Origin: Oegoconia quadripuncta
Taxonomy: Eukaryota; Arthropoda; Insecta; Lepidoptera; Autostichidae
NCBI GenBank assembly: GCA_949316235.1
Contig: OX438753.1
Span: 18,904,801-18,968,800, forward strand
Direction: 5' to 3'
DNA: 64,000 nt
Part shown: positions 1 to 14,000 of the stretch, in pieces
Numbering within the stretch: position 1 is the first letter of the stretch
Layout of the letters: each line of letters starts with the position of its first letter
Notes under the pieces: generated by a model
What the model saw: only the letters and a program-made list of their open reading frames with translations
The model's database searches: none
What the model was told of the DNA's origin: nothing
Position numbers and translations under genes: made by a program

Positions 1-1957
1 ATCGTCAAATAGTCACTCCATTTATTTTATAACTTACAATATGGTATGAGTACTGTTTTCGTTCACGTATTCCTGACGTCTCGGACCACCGAGTTATCGC
101 AGCTGCGCTCGCGCCGCTCTCGCATTGCATCCACTCGAGATAGCCACGCCAGTCGCCTACTTACGGCTACTACATACACTACACGATACATTACGCTTCC
201 GGATCTGTCCACGCCTCTGCTTAAGATAACATATGGAAAATATACGTCGGAAATATGTACATCCGTAATGCACTGCACCTATATCTATTTCAGATTTATT
301 TCTGTACAGGTTCTTATCTATCATTCATAAGGAGAAACTTGTCATCTTACCATTTTGCGAATCGTCACATCTACATGCAGATAGGGTTTTCCACTAGGCA
401 TATTTATCAACGGCCCGGTGATGGTGAGATATAAGCTATTGGTGAAAGACCGCATATGTTTCTTATAACTCCCTTGTAAGCTACTTGTTGATAGAAACTG
501 CTTTCGTCCTCTTCCGAGGTAGGACTGAGTACCTACAGTTGATCAAACGAATTGCTTCAATCGCACGAAATACTTGTCTCACAAAATATAATATTGTGAG
601 GGCGACACATGTCGGTAGTTAAAGGAATTACAGCGCAAGAGTGCAGAAGTCAAACGATTTATGTGCGCTTACGGCCGGGCGGGCGTGCGCCATCTGTCCG
701 CTTTAATTCGGATTTACGCCGCCATTGATTTCGGCAAGAGATTAAATTCTATTGTAGCGCTGACATCGGACACCGCTCATTGTTGACACGCGATTACAGC
801 ATTTGAAATGCGAAAGTGTTGTTTCTTTTATTGATGGCCTAACGGATCAATATAAAATTAATACAAACTCCTCCACTACACTAGAAACACTATATTAATG
901 CACCCAGCATGTACAGACATCGAGTCCGTAACTGAAGATCGAAATACAAACGTGCGAAGAACAGTAGTTCGAAAGATCGCAATTTCGATACTCTGTTGGT
1001 CGACACATTGCTTATTATGCGATAAACCATTCAGCGACAGAATACTTCGACGAACGCTATTGCGAAAGAACTTTCCGGTATTGTTCAACATGTTCAACCT
1101 AACATCGAAGGCTAGGCTTCGCTCTCGCCTTAACCGTGTAAATCTAATCAACAGTGTCGGGTGCTCCAACCCATCTAGCTCGCTCGCTACAAAGGTCGTT
1201 TTCGCTGTACCGTTCGTCGAAAAAGTATTCTGTCCCTGTACGGTTCATCCATCACACAAGTAATGTGTCGACCAACAGAGTATCGGAACTACGATCTTTT
1301 AACAATTCTTCGCACGATTATATTCCGATGTTCCTACTCTACCCTAAACATCAAATCAACAGCATGTAGAAGGCCACTGTTGAATAAATGTTTCTCCTAA
1401 GATGAATGATTTGTATCACTTTCCATGGAAGGATTAGACAATATTTCCTTCGTTCAGTATGACCCACCAGGATGCTAGACCCTGTGGACATATAGATATT
1501 TTTGTGCTCTTATATCCTTCTATTCAAATAGGCATCTAAATATAATTATGTTCACTAAACTTCCAACCGCTGTTCTGGCCGCGTGTAATCAGGTTATTGT
1601 TCTGTTGGATTTATTTGAAATCGTCGATTTAGTTGAAATGTTGTGGGCTACAATAAAAAGTACCCTTTATGTATTATAACCCACGACATAGTCCACCTCT
1701 ATCTATACCAAATTTAATCTAAATCCACTCAGGCGTAACGTGAAAGTTGTCTAATTGTCGCATTTATATTAAGAGGCATAGGCTCCATCCTCACAGAACT
1801 AAGCTAACAAGAATGTCCACGGTTTCTCAGGTGAAGACGGTTTGTTTACCAAAGTAACGGAGGTTCAATTCCGATGGAATATGTCCGTATAGGGCGTACG
1901 GGTCCACGAAGAAAATAGCTAGTCCAAGATATAAACCTGATTTTTTGTTCTTTGCAG
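1..1957. other. Non-coding left flank (probable GOPC intron)
   Basis: No exon could be recognised here. The open frames are short, have no recognisable protein similarity, and several arise from the foldback repeat at 934-1333. Because the first GOPC exon seen (1958) starts in mid-protein with a good splice acceptor, this stretch is probably intronic. The GOPC N-terminal exon, expected to encode the first coiled-coil half, was not found and probably lies left of the window. A small GC-rich patch around 660-730 is of unknown meaning. Confidence 0.5.
934..1333. mobile_element. Foldback (long inverted repeat) MITE-like element
   Basis: Two arms of roughly 145 bases face each other. The left arm (934-1085) carries CTCTGTTGGTCGACACATT and GACAGAATACTT near CGACGAACG; the right arm (about 1190-1333) carries their reverse complements. 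The arms are diverged but collinear over their length, with a spacer of about 100 bases. This is what a non-autonomous foldback DNA transposon looks like. Target-site duplications were not resolved. The symmetry explains overlapping open frames on both strands, which are not genes. Confidence 0.7.
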
Positions 1958-2012
1958 GCAGAGCTGGTGGACATGAGGGCTGAATTGGTGCAAGCCAGGG
2001 CTGCCTCCGCTG
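1958..2012 (+). CDS. GOPC: GOPC exon a (coiled coil)
   Basis: The acceptor TTTTTTGTTCTTTGCAG precedes 1958 and the donor GTAAGT follows 2012. It reads [18 protein letters not shown] and leaves one base (phase 1). This matches the QLVDLKSELTETQAEK region of vertebrate GOPC, so at least one upstream exon must exist. Confidence 0.85.
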
Positions 2013-5000
2013 GTAAGTTATTAGTTTAGTAACAATAATTATCGTTATCAAATTTCAGGTCCATAAGTTGGTTAGGGTAACCAGTTACAATGGGGGATTT
2101 CAACAAATAGGAAATCATTAAATAATAAATAATAATAATAAATAAATAAATCAAAAAAAAAAAAAAAAAAAATAAAAAAAAATATAGGCTTGTGTTGTGA
2201 ATACTAGATGGTTGATATACTACATAAATACATTTTTTTTTTGGAAATAAATACTTATTATAAATGAAAAACATCCATAACTCGGGTACACATGTCCGTA
2301 TTCATCACACAAACATATGCCCCTAGCGGGATTCGAACCCGCAACCTTTTGGTATAGCGGTCAGAGTTGCTAACCACTACACCAAACAGGTCGTCATCAT
2401 TGAACACATAAATTTAATTTTATATCGATTGCCAAATTAGAAATTATATTATTTGCACTCTGCATTGGGTCCATTATTGTCGCTCTCATTTCATAAATTA
2501 AAAGTTCAAATACAATATACATTCAGAATTTATTGGGTACAGTTTGCGAGTTGGAAAGCCTAAAGCTAATTTAAATATCTTTGATTCTTATTATTGTAGA
2601 GAATTTCATGGCATGTACGTTCTAAGTTATAAGATATTCCTTTCGCAAAGCTATGTGATAAAGGCATAAAGCTGTGCCCACAGGTGGTCTACAGGACTCC
2701 GGCGACGCAGCGGGCAACGTTCCGGACGCGGCGCGTGCGCGGGCCGAGGCCGCTCAGCTGGCGCGGGAAAACGCGGCGCTGCGCGAGACCGTGCTGGCGC
2801 TACACTCAGAACTATTTGGTGCCAGGTGAGTACTTCGTATAACTATTAGGGTACATAAGCGCGATTTTTCAGATCCCGAGAGCCACATATTTTACATTCC
2901 CGACTTCTTCGAATCCGAACAATCATAAGTTTCACAGTTGTGCTGTGTGAGTTGGTTGGTATATTAAGTTACGTACCGTTTCATCTTTAAAACCTATCCC
3001 TTTTCGACTTTAGTCAAGTTCTTGTACAAAATATTTAGCGTGTAATGGATAATATTTGACTTATTGGTGAACTTCTTGCTAGAACTGCGCATTATGACTA
3101 ATCACGGCAGATTCTTGAATAAGGTTGCGCTCTTGTAGATTGTGCAAGTGCCCACTACATGAAGAAGCACGCTGGCCCAAATTCGTCGTACTATACACTA
3201 GCCGTCGACGTCGTCCGTCGTATTTCTGAGTATCTACACTACGGCGATCTCATGTGGATTGAGGTGAATTTCGCTAGTTTCAGTATATAAGCGCACATAT
3301 TGATGAAAACTTCTAAGGACGTTGTTAGAGTGGACTACTGAGCTAAGTATGAACGCCAAGTCACTGTGTGTTTGTAAAAGCACGCCCCAAAAAGGGCGCA
3401 CTGTATTAGGGGTTAACCACACAATTTTATTATATTCGTATGTCTCTTTGCAACCGTTTTGTCTGTATATGTCATAGGCAGATGGTTAAATTAGTTATTC
3501 AATCAATGCCTAGGTGCATTGTAACGGTAGATGTTCCCGCTTTTACAGAAAACTGTGTGCTCAGAGCGGGTTGGTTAGGTTCCATTGAATTTCAGGCGGC
3601 GGGGCTCCTCTCTGGACAGCGTAATTTCCTATAATGCAGGATTTGTTTTCCACCTGTCCATGACATAAGCTTTCCCTGTAGCTACTTACTTGAACGGTTC
3701 ACAACCATCACACTATTTAATTTGATAGAATTTTTTCAAATAATATATATCTTATTACAATTTCTATTGGGGTAAGTGGACTGTACTGGGCAGGATTTTT
3801 TGGAATGTGTACAAAGTGCAATGTTTTTTTTTTCAGGTTAGCAACGAAGTACCTAGACAAGGAGTTAGCAGGCAGGATACAACAGTTGCAGCTTCTAGGC
3901 AGGGACATGCGCGCTGAAGTCAGAGATTCGTTATGGGCTCAGGTAATGTTGAACATGCTACTAGAAAGAATGCAGGATTTTATTTTAGTACATAGTATTT
4001 CGATTCAGTATTAGGAAATTCAGCAAATATTGAATTGACAAATGAGGTTATCATTTAGTTATTAAGATCAAGTCTTTTTGTAATAAATTCTCATTTGTGG
4101 TGAATGAAATAAAGATTTATTTATTATTATTTATAAAATATTTCACGAGTGACATGGAACCTTATGTGACGCAATAGCATTCGTTATTCGTTTTCGATTA
4201 ATGAAAAAAAAAATGACTGGTGTGGTCAGTCTTTGGATAGGTGAACGTTAGAGGCATTTTCATTCAAGTGTTCGAAGCCAAGTTGATGGCCTAAAGCGGC
4301 AACTACTCGGACATTAATCTACCAATCCTCTCCTAGTGAGAGGAGTCAGTGCTCCAACGTAAAGCTGTTGGATGTGGGTGTCGGTAGGAAAAGTATATTC
4401 TAAAAAAAATAATTCGTAGTAATTATATGAAACAGAAAAGCCTGCAAGCTCTGAAAACGTTTTTACATCTTTCTTGAAGAGATGAATCGGCGTTTTTGAC
4501 TAGGTGGAGGCGGAGATCCTGCTGCAGCGGCACAAGACACTGGTGCGCGTGTGCCGCGGGCTGTCCCCGCGGCCGGCGCGGCCCGCGTGTGAGGCCCACA
4601 CCCACGGCCACGCCCACGCCCACCCCCACCCCCACCCCCACCCCCACGCGCACGCGCATCGCCAGCGCCCGCGCACCGTGCGCGTACGGAGATCGCCTAA
4701 CCTCGGCCTGGGGATCTCTGTCACGGTCAGTATCGATGTCATCGAAGAGCAGTTACAACCTTTCCAGGTGCACTCGTGTGCCATACATTTCCGTAAATAA
4801 ATAAACAAGCGAATTAAAATAAGTAAATATAAAACTTTATTGTAGGTTAAACTAATAATAAAGTTACCTACTCGGTCTACTCTCAAAGTTACATGTGGTT
4901 GTGAGTGGTTGACAGCATTCATTCGGTACAGTAAATTAAATACTTGAAATGAAATGAAATGAAATGAAATGAAATGAAATGAAATGAAATGAAAATCATT

Positions 5001-8000
5001 TATTCATGTAGGCAATACAATATGCACTTATGAACGTCATTTGTTTTTTAAACTACCACTAGCTCGGAACGCGACCACTACTGAGAAGAGCTAGCGAGAA
5101 ACTCAGAGGGTTTGTCTCTTTTCAATAAATCATGTACAATCAAGAAAGGTTACAACAATTTTATATATCGAGTAGAGGAGCCGTTTAATCCCATGGATTA
5201 CTTTCATTAATATAGTCTGAAATTTTGTAATATCCCTTTTTACATAATTTTTGTTTTATAATAAGTTTAAATTTATTAAGCGGAAGATTCCGTATATCCA
5301 TGGGAACCTTGTTGTAGAAGCGCACACATTGACCTCTGAATGACTTATTAACTTTACTAAGTCTACTAAAAGGTACAGCTAATTGATTTTTGCTCCTTGT
5401 ATTGACATTATGTCGGTCACAATGTTTCTCGAATGAATATATATTTCTCTTAACATATACAAGATTTTCATATATATATTGTGACGAAAATGTTAAAATA
5501 TTAATTTCTTTAAATATTTGTCTTAATGTATCTCTTGACCTTAATTTATAAATTGCACGAATAGCTCGTTTCTGTAAGAGAAATATGCTATCTGTATCAG
5601 CAGCGTTTCCCCACAGCAAGATACCATATGACATCAAGCTGTGAAAGTAGCTGAAGTAGACTAAGCGCGCTGTTTCAATATCACAGATATTTCGAATTTT
5701 CTTAACAGCATATGCGGCAGAACTGAGTCTTTTCATTAGTTTTTTAATATGGGGTCCCCACTGTAACCGAGAATCTAAAGTCATACCAAGGAATACAGTT
5801 GTGTCCACAAGTTCCAACTGTTCATGTTTAATTCTTATTTTGGTGGCAACCTGTTCAACATTAGGTAATGAAAATCTAAGACATTTCGTTTTGTTCTCAT
5901 TAAGGAGCAAGTTATTGACTGTGAACCATTCGACTATTTTTGAGACAGCATTATTCACTTCGTCATATGCTAATTGATATACTTAGGGGTCTATGGGCTG
6001 TGATCGACACCTATGACATACGTAGAGGACTATCATGATAACCTTTTTAACCCGGTAGAGTAGCATAGTGACCCTAGATCCCTATCCGTAGATGTTGTAA
6101 AAGGCGACTAAGGGATCACGAGCTTAACAATGCCCCATCGGCAGCAGGGTCATAGGCTCGATACTTCCAAAAAAATATGCGATCGCCACCCCGCCTGCCC
6201 AATGAGTGGCGATAGTATAATATTGGAGAGAGTTATATTCAATAGTGAACTTGTATAGGCTGGTGATATGTGTGTGATCATGATGATTTCCTTTTTGCTA
6301 CGGAACCTTACAAACCGACGGCCGTAACTTCGGACTTTTTGTTTTGCAGTTTGCTGTTTCAATTATAAACCAATCGTCATTATTTTACTTTTGTTGTATA
6401 TAGTTGGACATCACAAGTTAGTACGGGCCGCAAGGAACGTCTGAAGTTATGCAAATAAAGGATTCTTAGCAGAACAAAAAGTCTGAAGTTTCGGCCGTCC
6501 GAAGCTATTTTCGTTAGGGAGTAGATCCCCAGGCTCGTTGTCATCGGCCGGTCTTCACCAGGGTTATATTGCGTTGCAGGGCGGCAGGGAACACGGCGTG
6601 CCGATCCTGATCTCGGAGCTGGAGGCCGGCGGGCCCGCTGCGCTCACCGGGGAGCTGTACGTGGGTGACGCGATACTGGCCATCAACGACGTTGATCTCA
6701 CACAGGTGAGTGCCATACATTTAAGAGTGTACTTATGGTGCGAGCTGGCAACGTCATATTTTTTCATGTATTTTTCGATTCTTTTATTATTACACTTAAA
6801 ATTACATAATGTACTATTCCCAGATATTATTACTACCAAGTGTTACCACCAGTAAGAATATCGAGAATATTTTAGCAAAGGAGGTTGCGACAAGTCGTCC
6901 CCACCAGACCAATAACGACGCGACATAGCTCATTAGAAAGCTCTTTTCATTGCCGTCATTTGTTACTATGGCGGCCAGTCTCAAAGCTGTGTGTGAAAAA
7001 AGTTATAGCTAAAATAAGAACAACTTAATTGTAGTTAAGAAATGTATTGAATCAGACCCCCACTAAAACCAATAACGACAAGACATACGTCATTAGAAAG
7101 CTCTTTTCATTGCCGTCATTTGTTACTATGGCGGCCAGTCTCAAAGCTGTGTGTGAAAAAAGTTGTAGCTAAAATAAGAACAACTTAATTGTAGTTAAGA
7201 AATGCATGGGATCAGACCCCACCGAAATCAATAGCGACGAGACATAGATTTTGTTCTGTGACACATGACTTTAACAGTGATCAATTTGCGGACATTTGTG
7301 AAATCTTGACGAAAGCTGTTCAATACAGTAGACATTTAGACTTTGAAACAATAGGTGCTGTAACAGATGTAGACATGCATTTTTGGACCGGTTTTAATAA
7401 CTTACAGTTTAACACAATAGTTCATGAAACTCCTTCGTTGATCGAAAGCCACCGTAAACCACGGTTGGCATTAGGAATTTATTTAACAAAACTGCGAACC
7501 GGAGAGACAAATCTCAGACTAGCTAGCTTATTTAAGATGTCCCGCCGAAGTATTGAAAGAATATTAAAAATAGTGAGAAATTGTTTAATAACAGAGTTCG
7601 TTTCTCGTCACATGGGTTTTAATCATTTAACTAGGGATAATGTTCTAGATAGAAACTTGTCGATACCTAAAGCTCTATTTGGCAATGACGAAAACTCAAA
7701 GGCTATCGTTATTTGCGATGGGACTTATGCGTACATTCAAAGTAGTTCCAATTTTTCTTTCCAACGTTTGTCGTATAGCTTACATAAGTATCTTAACCTA
7801 TTAAAACCATTTCTCATTGTATGTTCCGATGGATATATTATCGACATATTAGGCCCTTTTGCTGCTACAAAGTCAGATGCAACGATTATGTCAGATTTGG
7901 TTAATAATGAAAACGGCGCGATTAATTGGTTTTTGCAAGAAAACGATGTATTTATTCTTGACAGAGGTTTTCGTGATTCTGTTGCGAGTCTAGAAACATG

Positions 8001-11000
8001 TGGATATGAAGTACATTTACCACCCACAAAGGATAGGTTTGAAACACAGTTGACTACTGATCAATCCAATAAATCGAGACTAGTAACTATATGTCGCTGG
8101 GTAGTTGAAGTAATCAACGGGAGATTCAAACGCGATTTCAAGTTATTGCGCCAAGATTACTTCAACACTACATTACACAACTTATTTACAGACTTTAAAA
8201 TAGCGGGTGCCCTAATAAATGCTTTTCGTGAACCAATTGTAGACAATATTAACGCCGAAGTTATAGTAAACACTATTAACCAAAAAATTAATATGCCTAA
8301 TCGTTTATATGATTATGTCAATGACAACAATCTTAACAGACAAAGGGTTCCATTCACGAGAATAGATGCTAACGAACTTGACTTGCATGACTTTCCATCA
8401 CTTACAGAAAACGATGTTATAATGTTTGCGTTGGGCTCCTATCAAGTAAAACTTTCAAAATCGTACTGCGGTGAACATTTGCAAAATGGAGTTTATATAA
8501 TAGAAGTATTTAGAGATGTTGGACGCGGTAACATGCATCTATACAATTTACCTCAAAATAGTTGGTTGTTAAGAGGACGCATCCAGTCACGACATGTCAG
8601 GGCGAAAATATATTACTGTTATATTTTGATAGACAGAGATCAAATCGGTATTAATGCAATATCACATTATTATTGCACTTGCATGACTGGGCGACGAACA
8701 GTGGGCAGTTGTGCACATACAACATCTATAATCTGGTATATTGGCTTCGGAAAGCATGAACCTTTCAATGCTCCTGCAGCGTTTTTGAATGATGTGATTG
8801 TTAACAATTCTATCTAAATCACATTAACAAGGCTCGTGATAAATCCTACGCTTGAATGAATTTTGAAGCTATAGGTGGTTTAAAGTGCGGGTATGGTGTT
8901 TGTAGCCGGAGTACTCTTGCTCTGCCCGTATATTCCGTAAACTATCGGTTTATTTTCTTTTTACAATATGCTACAAAGTTTATAAAAGATAAAACATTAT
9001 ATTATTAAGAGGCTTATAAATCACATCTCGCAAAAAAACCACAATCAGGAGAAAATATATACAGGGTGTAAATAAAAGTAAAAATAAAAGTCGATGTATC
9101 GCCCTAATCCCATGTACCATACGATAGACATGATATGTGCACAGCTTCCTACAGCACTGTAGGATTTCACGATTTCCTTGTATGAAGAAAATGTCTGTAA
9201 GTGAATCAATGCGGCATAAGTTGAACTAGTTAAATTGCCCAGCTAGTCTTTGTTTTCTCTTTCCTGTTCTTAGTTTTAATACTTAGTTAGTCATAATATT
9301 TTAAGTGTAAGAAAGAAACGTACTATAATGGTTGGCGTTTCGACTTTTGTAGAAGTAAATAATATTTTAAGTGTAAGAAAGAAACGTACGATAATGGTTG
9401 GCGTTATGCCTTTTGTAGAAGTAAATAATATTTTAAGTGTAAGAAACAAAAGTACAATAATGGTTGGCGTTTCGACTATTGTAGAAGTGAATAATATTTT
9501 AAGTGTAAGAAAGAAACTTACTATAATGGTTGGCGTTTCGACTTTTGTAGAAGTAAATAATATTTTAAGTGTAAGAAAGAAACGTACGATAATGATTGGT
9601 ATTTCGACTTTTGTAGATGTCAATAAATAATATAAATAAATATTTCGGACACTTACACCAATCATCTAGTACCAAACTAAGCAAAGCTTGTGCTATGGAT
9701 ACTAGATAACGGATAAACATACATAAATATTTATATAAACATCCATGACTCGGGAATAAATGTTCGTATTCATCACACAAACATTTACCCCTCGCGGGAT
9801 TCGAACCCGCAACCGTTGGTTTCGCTGACAGGGTCACTATCCACTACACCAACCGGTCGTCAATAATATTTTAAGTATAAGAAAGAAACGTAAATACGTA
9901 CGTAAGTTTCAAAACCACAATTAAGTTGAAATTATTTTATCTATAACTTTTTCACACACAGCTTTGAGACTGACCGCCATAGTAACAAATGACGGCAATG
10001 AAAAGAGCTTTCTAATGACGTATGTCTTGTCGTTATTGGTTTTAGTGGGGGTCTGATTCAATACATTTCTTAACTACAATTAAGTTGTTCTTATTTTAGC
10101 TACAACTTTTTTCACACACAGCTTTGAGACTGGCCGCCATAGTAACAAATGACGGCAATGAAAAGAGCTTTCTAATGACGTATGTCTTGTCGTTATTGGT
10201 TTTAGTGGGGGTCTGATTCAATACATTTCTTAACTACAATTAAGTTGTTCTTATTTTAGCTACAACTTTTTTCACACACAGCTTTGAGACTGGCCGCCAT
10301 AGTAACAAATGACGGCAATGAAAAGAGCTTTCTAATGACGTATGTCTTGTCGTTATTGGTTTTAGTGGGGGTCTGATTCAATACATTTCTTAACTACAAT
10401 TAAGTTGTTCTTATTTTAGCTATAACTTTTTTCACACACAGCTTTGAGACTGGCCGCCATAGTAACAAATGAAGGCAATGAAAAGAGCTTTCCAATGAGC
10501 TATGTCTCGTCGTTATTGGTCTTGGTGGGGACTGGTCCTATACATTTCGCCCCTTCTCCTTTTGCTACCAGTGGGAAAATTGGGAAGATATAGTTTCAAC
10601 ATTACTACTAGTTGGAATAGTGGGTATTTTCTTTCGAAGTTTAACTACTAGTACCTTGTGTATGTATTAGTAGCAACACTATTACAGAAACATTTCTACG
10701 ACAAAGATAAAAGACATTTGGGAGTACTGACAGTCATTTGGGAGTACTGAAAAGCAGCTCTATGAATCGGCGCAGCATGAGCTGAGTGCTAACCCATTGG
10801 TGCACGCCGCAACACGTGACATCATTCTGCTCATCTTATTTATAATTTGTTTCTAAACACTTAACTGTACTTTATAAAATTTTGTATTTTGTAAAATTTG
10901 TATTTCTTTTACCTATAGTTATATATAGTAGTATAGTTAATATACCGAACATTCGCACTAAGAAGTTCGATTCTTCATTCATCATCCGAAAAGCCAAGAA

Positions 11001-14000
11001 ATGCAACTCCCTTCCGGCGTCAGTCTTTCCTGAATATTACAATCTTGTTTTCTTCAAGAGCAGAGTGAATAGGCATTTACTGGGATCGCGTGCTTCATCT
11101 TCGACCACATCGTCACTTTCCATCAGGTGAGATTGTGGTCAAACGCGAATCCAGTCAATCATAAAAAAAAAACTGCAATTTACTACTTTTTTATTTTGGT
11201 ATCGTATTGTGGCGTTCATAATATTGTTCTTATAATTATCTAGTTAGATTCTTTTACTTTAGGTGTTTTTCTGAGAACCTTATTACCTTTTTTAATTCGT
11301 TGTCGCATTTATGTGTGGTTTGCTTTATTTGTGTCAAATTAGTGATCACCTGACAGTTGGTGTTTTTAAGCCGCCCCTATAGACCACCGACTTGACTTAA
11401 GGACTACCTTGAATTGAAACCAACCGGGACTGATCTCATTGGAAGTAAAACTTAGAAAAATATTCTCAGTATTCTGCCTGGTGGTAAATACTTGGTAGTA
11501 TTTCTGGGAATAGGCCACCTTGACTATATCACAATCTGCCGATGTTAGAGGACGATATTGATCCACAGGCTTGTCACAAGGAGGCAGTTCAGGCGCTCCA
11601 GAGCGTGAAGGGCGACTGCGCCCTCTGCGTACAGTTCATAGCGACCGACGACGACGACCGTCTCTCCGAGGACAATTACAGGTAAATGGTCACGCCTATA
11701 CATCCTCATATAAGTACTATTCTTTATTGCACAAGAAATTCAAAGAGAAAGAGAGAGAGATTAAAGAGAAAGAGACAAAGAAAAAATATGTACAAAGTGA
11801 GCTTATCTCTGAAGACATCTCTTGCAGTCAAACCTACTGGAAGTTTGAAACGTTACCTGGGAGGGGGAACAAATAAAATATGCGGAACAAAAAAAAATAT
11901 AAAGAATTAGTAATAGATTGGTATCTCATTCGGGCATATCCTCGCTTTTCCAAATTTAAATGTAATATTAATAGTGACGTTTTCAAGTGATAATTTTATC
12001 CTATGAAATTAAATATTTTGATTTGATTTGATTTTCTAGTTGAGTGAGGGGCATACATATGCGCGAAGGTGTATCATTGTCAACAAGTGGGTTCCAAACA
12101 TTACACATACTGTATAATTATAAGCTCGCCTCACAGAATGGCGGGGTTCGGGACAAGTCCAATGAGAATACAAAATGTAATGCTATGTATGTATTTGCTG
12201 TTACAGATTCCCTTTGTATCCAGAGGATGGTGAGGTTTTCGGGGCGGAGCCCGATGGTTCTGGAGCTACGCCTACCGCGCCGCGGACGCCAGACTATAAC
12301 AGGTTCAGTCGAGTCATTGGCAAGCTATTAACTGGTAGATAGTGTGCTAGTAAACTCGAATTACGATGATACTCATTGATAAACTACTAAGGCCAGTATT
12401 ACAGAATGTTACTCAAACAGACATCTCAGCTTGAGGATAGTTAAAAAAGGACAGCTTTATGTAACTTGTGTACCGCAATTTCTTTCTAACTATGCTCAAG
12501 CGCAGATCTATCTACGCTTGGTGTGCGTTACCCCAGCCAGAAAATGTCGAAATCGTCATCCAATTGCTATTGCAACAGATAATATTGAGGAGAAGCATGC
12601 AGTGGACCTCCCCCTGGGCAGCTCAGTTTTCTGTAATGCAAGAAATGTCCGCCAAACGATCCGCTTGGGCATTCATTGGTTGGCTAAACTACCTACAACA
12701 TATACACAAGTTTGCAAATGAATGGAGGATAACACATTATGGTCCACGATTCTTAATTTTACAGCCCCTTTAAACTTCATTTCGTCGCTTTGAATGTCAA
12801 CGAACAGAAAGTGACAGAATGATATTTTAGACTCTTAAAGTTAAGAAGGGTTTTGTGTATTTTATTTGCTTTAAGAATTCAAACAATTAAAGAGGAATAC
12901 AAAGAACGTAATGTTAAAATCATAATTATTTGACAAACAATTCATTTAACACCACCAGCATCGGTAGCATGACCACACGCTATGATCACACGTTTTATCG
13001 CGCGCATCTATCAAATTGATATTTTGATTCAAAATGCTGCTGTACCACTGTTATGTTGCTCATTTTGACAGATGACAGCGATAAAATGTGTGATAAACTA
13101 TATCGCAAGTTGTCACGCTATCACTAATAATAAATAAATATCCTTAGACATACACACAGCGCCATCTAGTTCTACAGTAAGCAACTATAGGCTTGTGTTG
13201 TGGATACCAGATGGTTGATATACTACATAAATACTTTTTTTTTGTAAATAAATACTTACTTATTATAAATGAAAACATTCATAACTCGGGTACACATGTC
13301 CGTATTCATCACACAAACATATGCCCCTAGCGACATTCGAACCCGCAACCTTTTGGTATAGTGGTCAAAGTTGCTAACCACTACACCAAACAGGTCGTCA
13401 AGTACTAGAAGAGACAATGTGCCTAAACCATGTTATTCAACCAAGACATATGTACACAAAAGAGATTAAAATAACTAAACTAAACAAACTTACCTAACTT
13501 TTGATTTGTTTTAACCCAATGAGCAATTAAATAGTATTTGGGCGTAATTCAACGATCTGCCTGTCATTAAAATGATTTGATGAAACTGAATAGTATCTTT
13601 GACTAAATTTTTAGAATTATACTGTATCTGGTTTTAATTTTAATAAAATGGTAATGGCTTCACCACTTGACTAAGGTTTCCTATTTCATCGTCAAAATTA
13701 GTATAATATTACTTTTTCATTGTCTATTGCACAAAAATATAACAAGTAACATTAAAATTATCGTGTACTAAATATAAAATACAGCATTAAAAATACCAAT
13801 TTTCTTGTAATATAATTAAAACGTTACCCACTCAATTATAACGATAACCATTGTCGGTAACATAATGAGAATCACTAATTGGCATAAGTTTGGTATTAGT
13901 TCACTATAATATAATTTCTGCGATAATGCTGTTGATTCTATGTAAATAAGTAAATAAATCAATCAATAAATAAATAAATAAATTAATTAATTAATTAATA

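Larger units (their letters stand above)
6873..10567 (+). mobile_element. DDE transposon with SWIM zinc-finger transposase and 160-bp subterminal arrays
   Basis: The ends read TA-GCAAAGGAG on the left (from 6873) and CTCCTTTTGC-TA on the right (to 10567), which fits a TA target duplication. Inside each end is an array of a 160-base unit containing AGAAAGCTCTTTTCATTGCC and ATGGCGGCCAGTCTCAAAGC: about two and a half units on the left (to 7245) and four on the right in opposite orientation (9931-10566). Between them are a transposase frame (7258-8817), about 470 bases with no gene, and a 66-bp tandem array with a SINE inserted in it. It occupies GOPC intron e-f in the same orientation as the gene. 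Confidence 0.8.

Noticed and set aside
898..1263. 121-codon frame with partner on the minus strand
   Set aside because: Lies inside the foldback element; no similarity and no splice support.
4423..4922. Several long frames around the His-rich exon
   Set aside because: Alternate frames of a GC-rich exon and its microsatellite; only the frame in phase with the GOPC coiled coil and PDZ is supported.
4947..4995. CRISPR-like or satellite array
   Set aside because: Simple (GAAAT)n tail of a LINE with no spacers.
9291..9665. Open frames of 124 (minus) and 100 (plus) codons
   Set aside because: They are translations of the 66-bp tandem array, whose period is a multiple of three.
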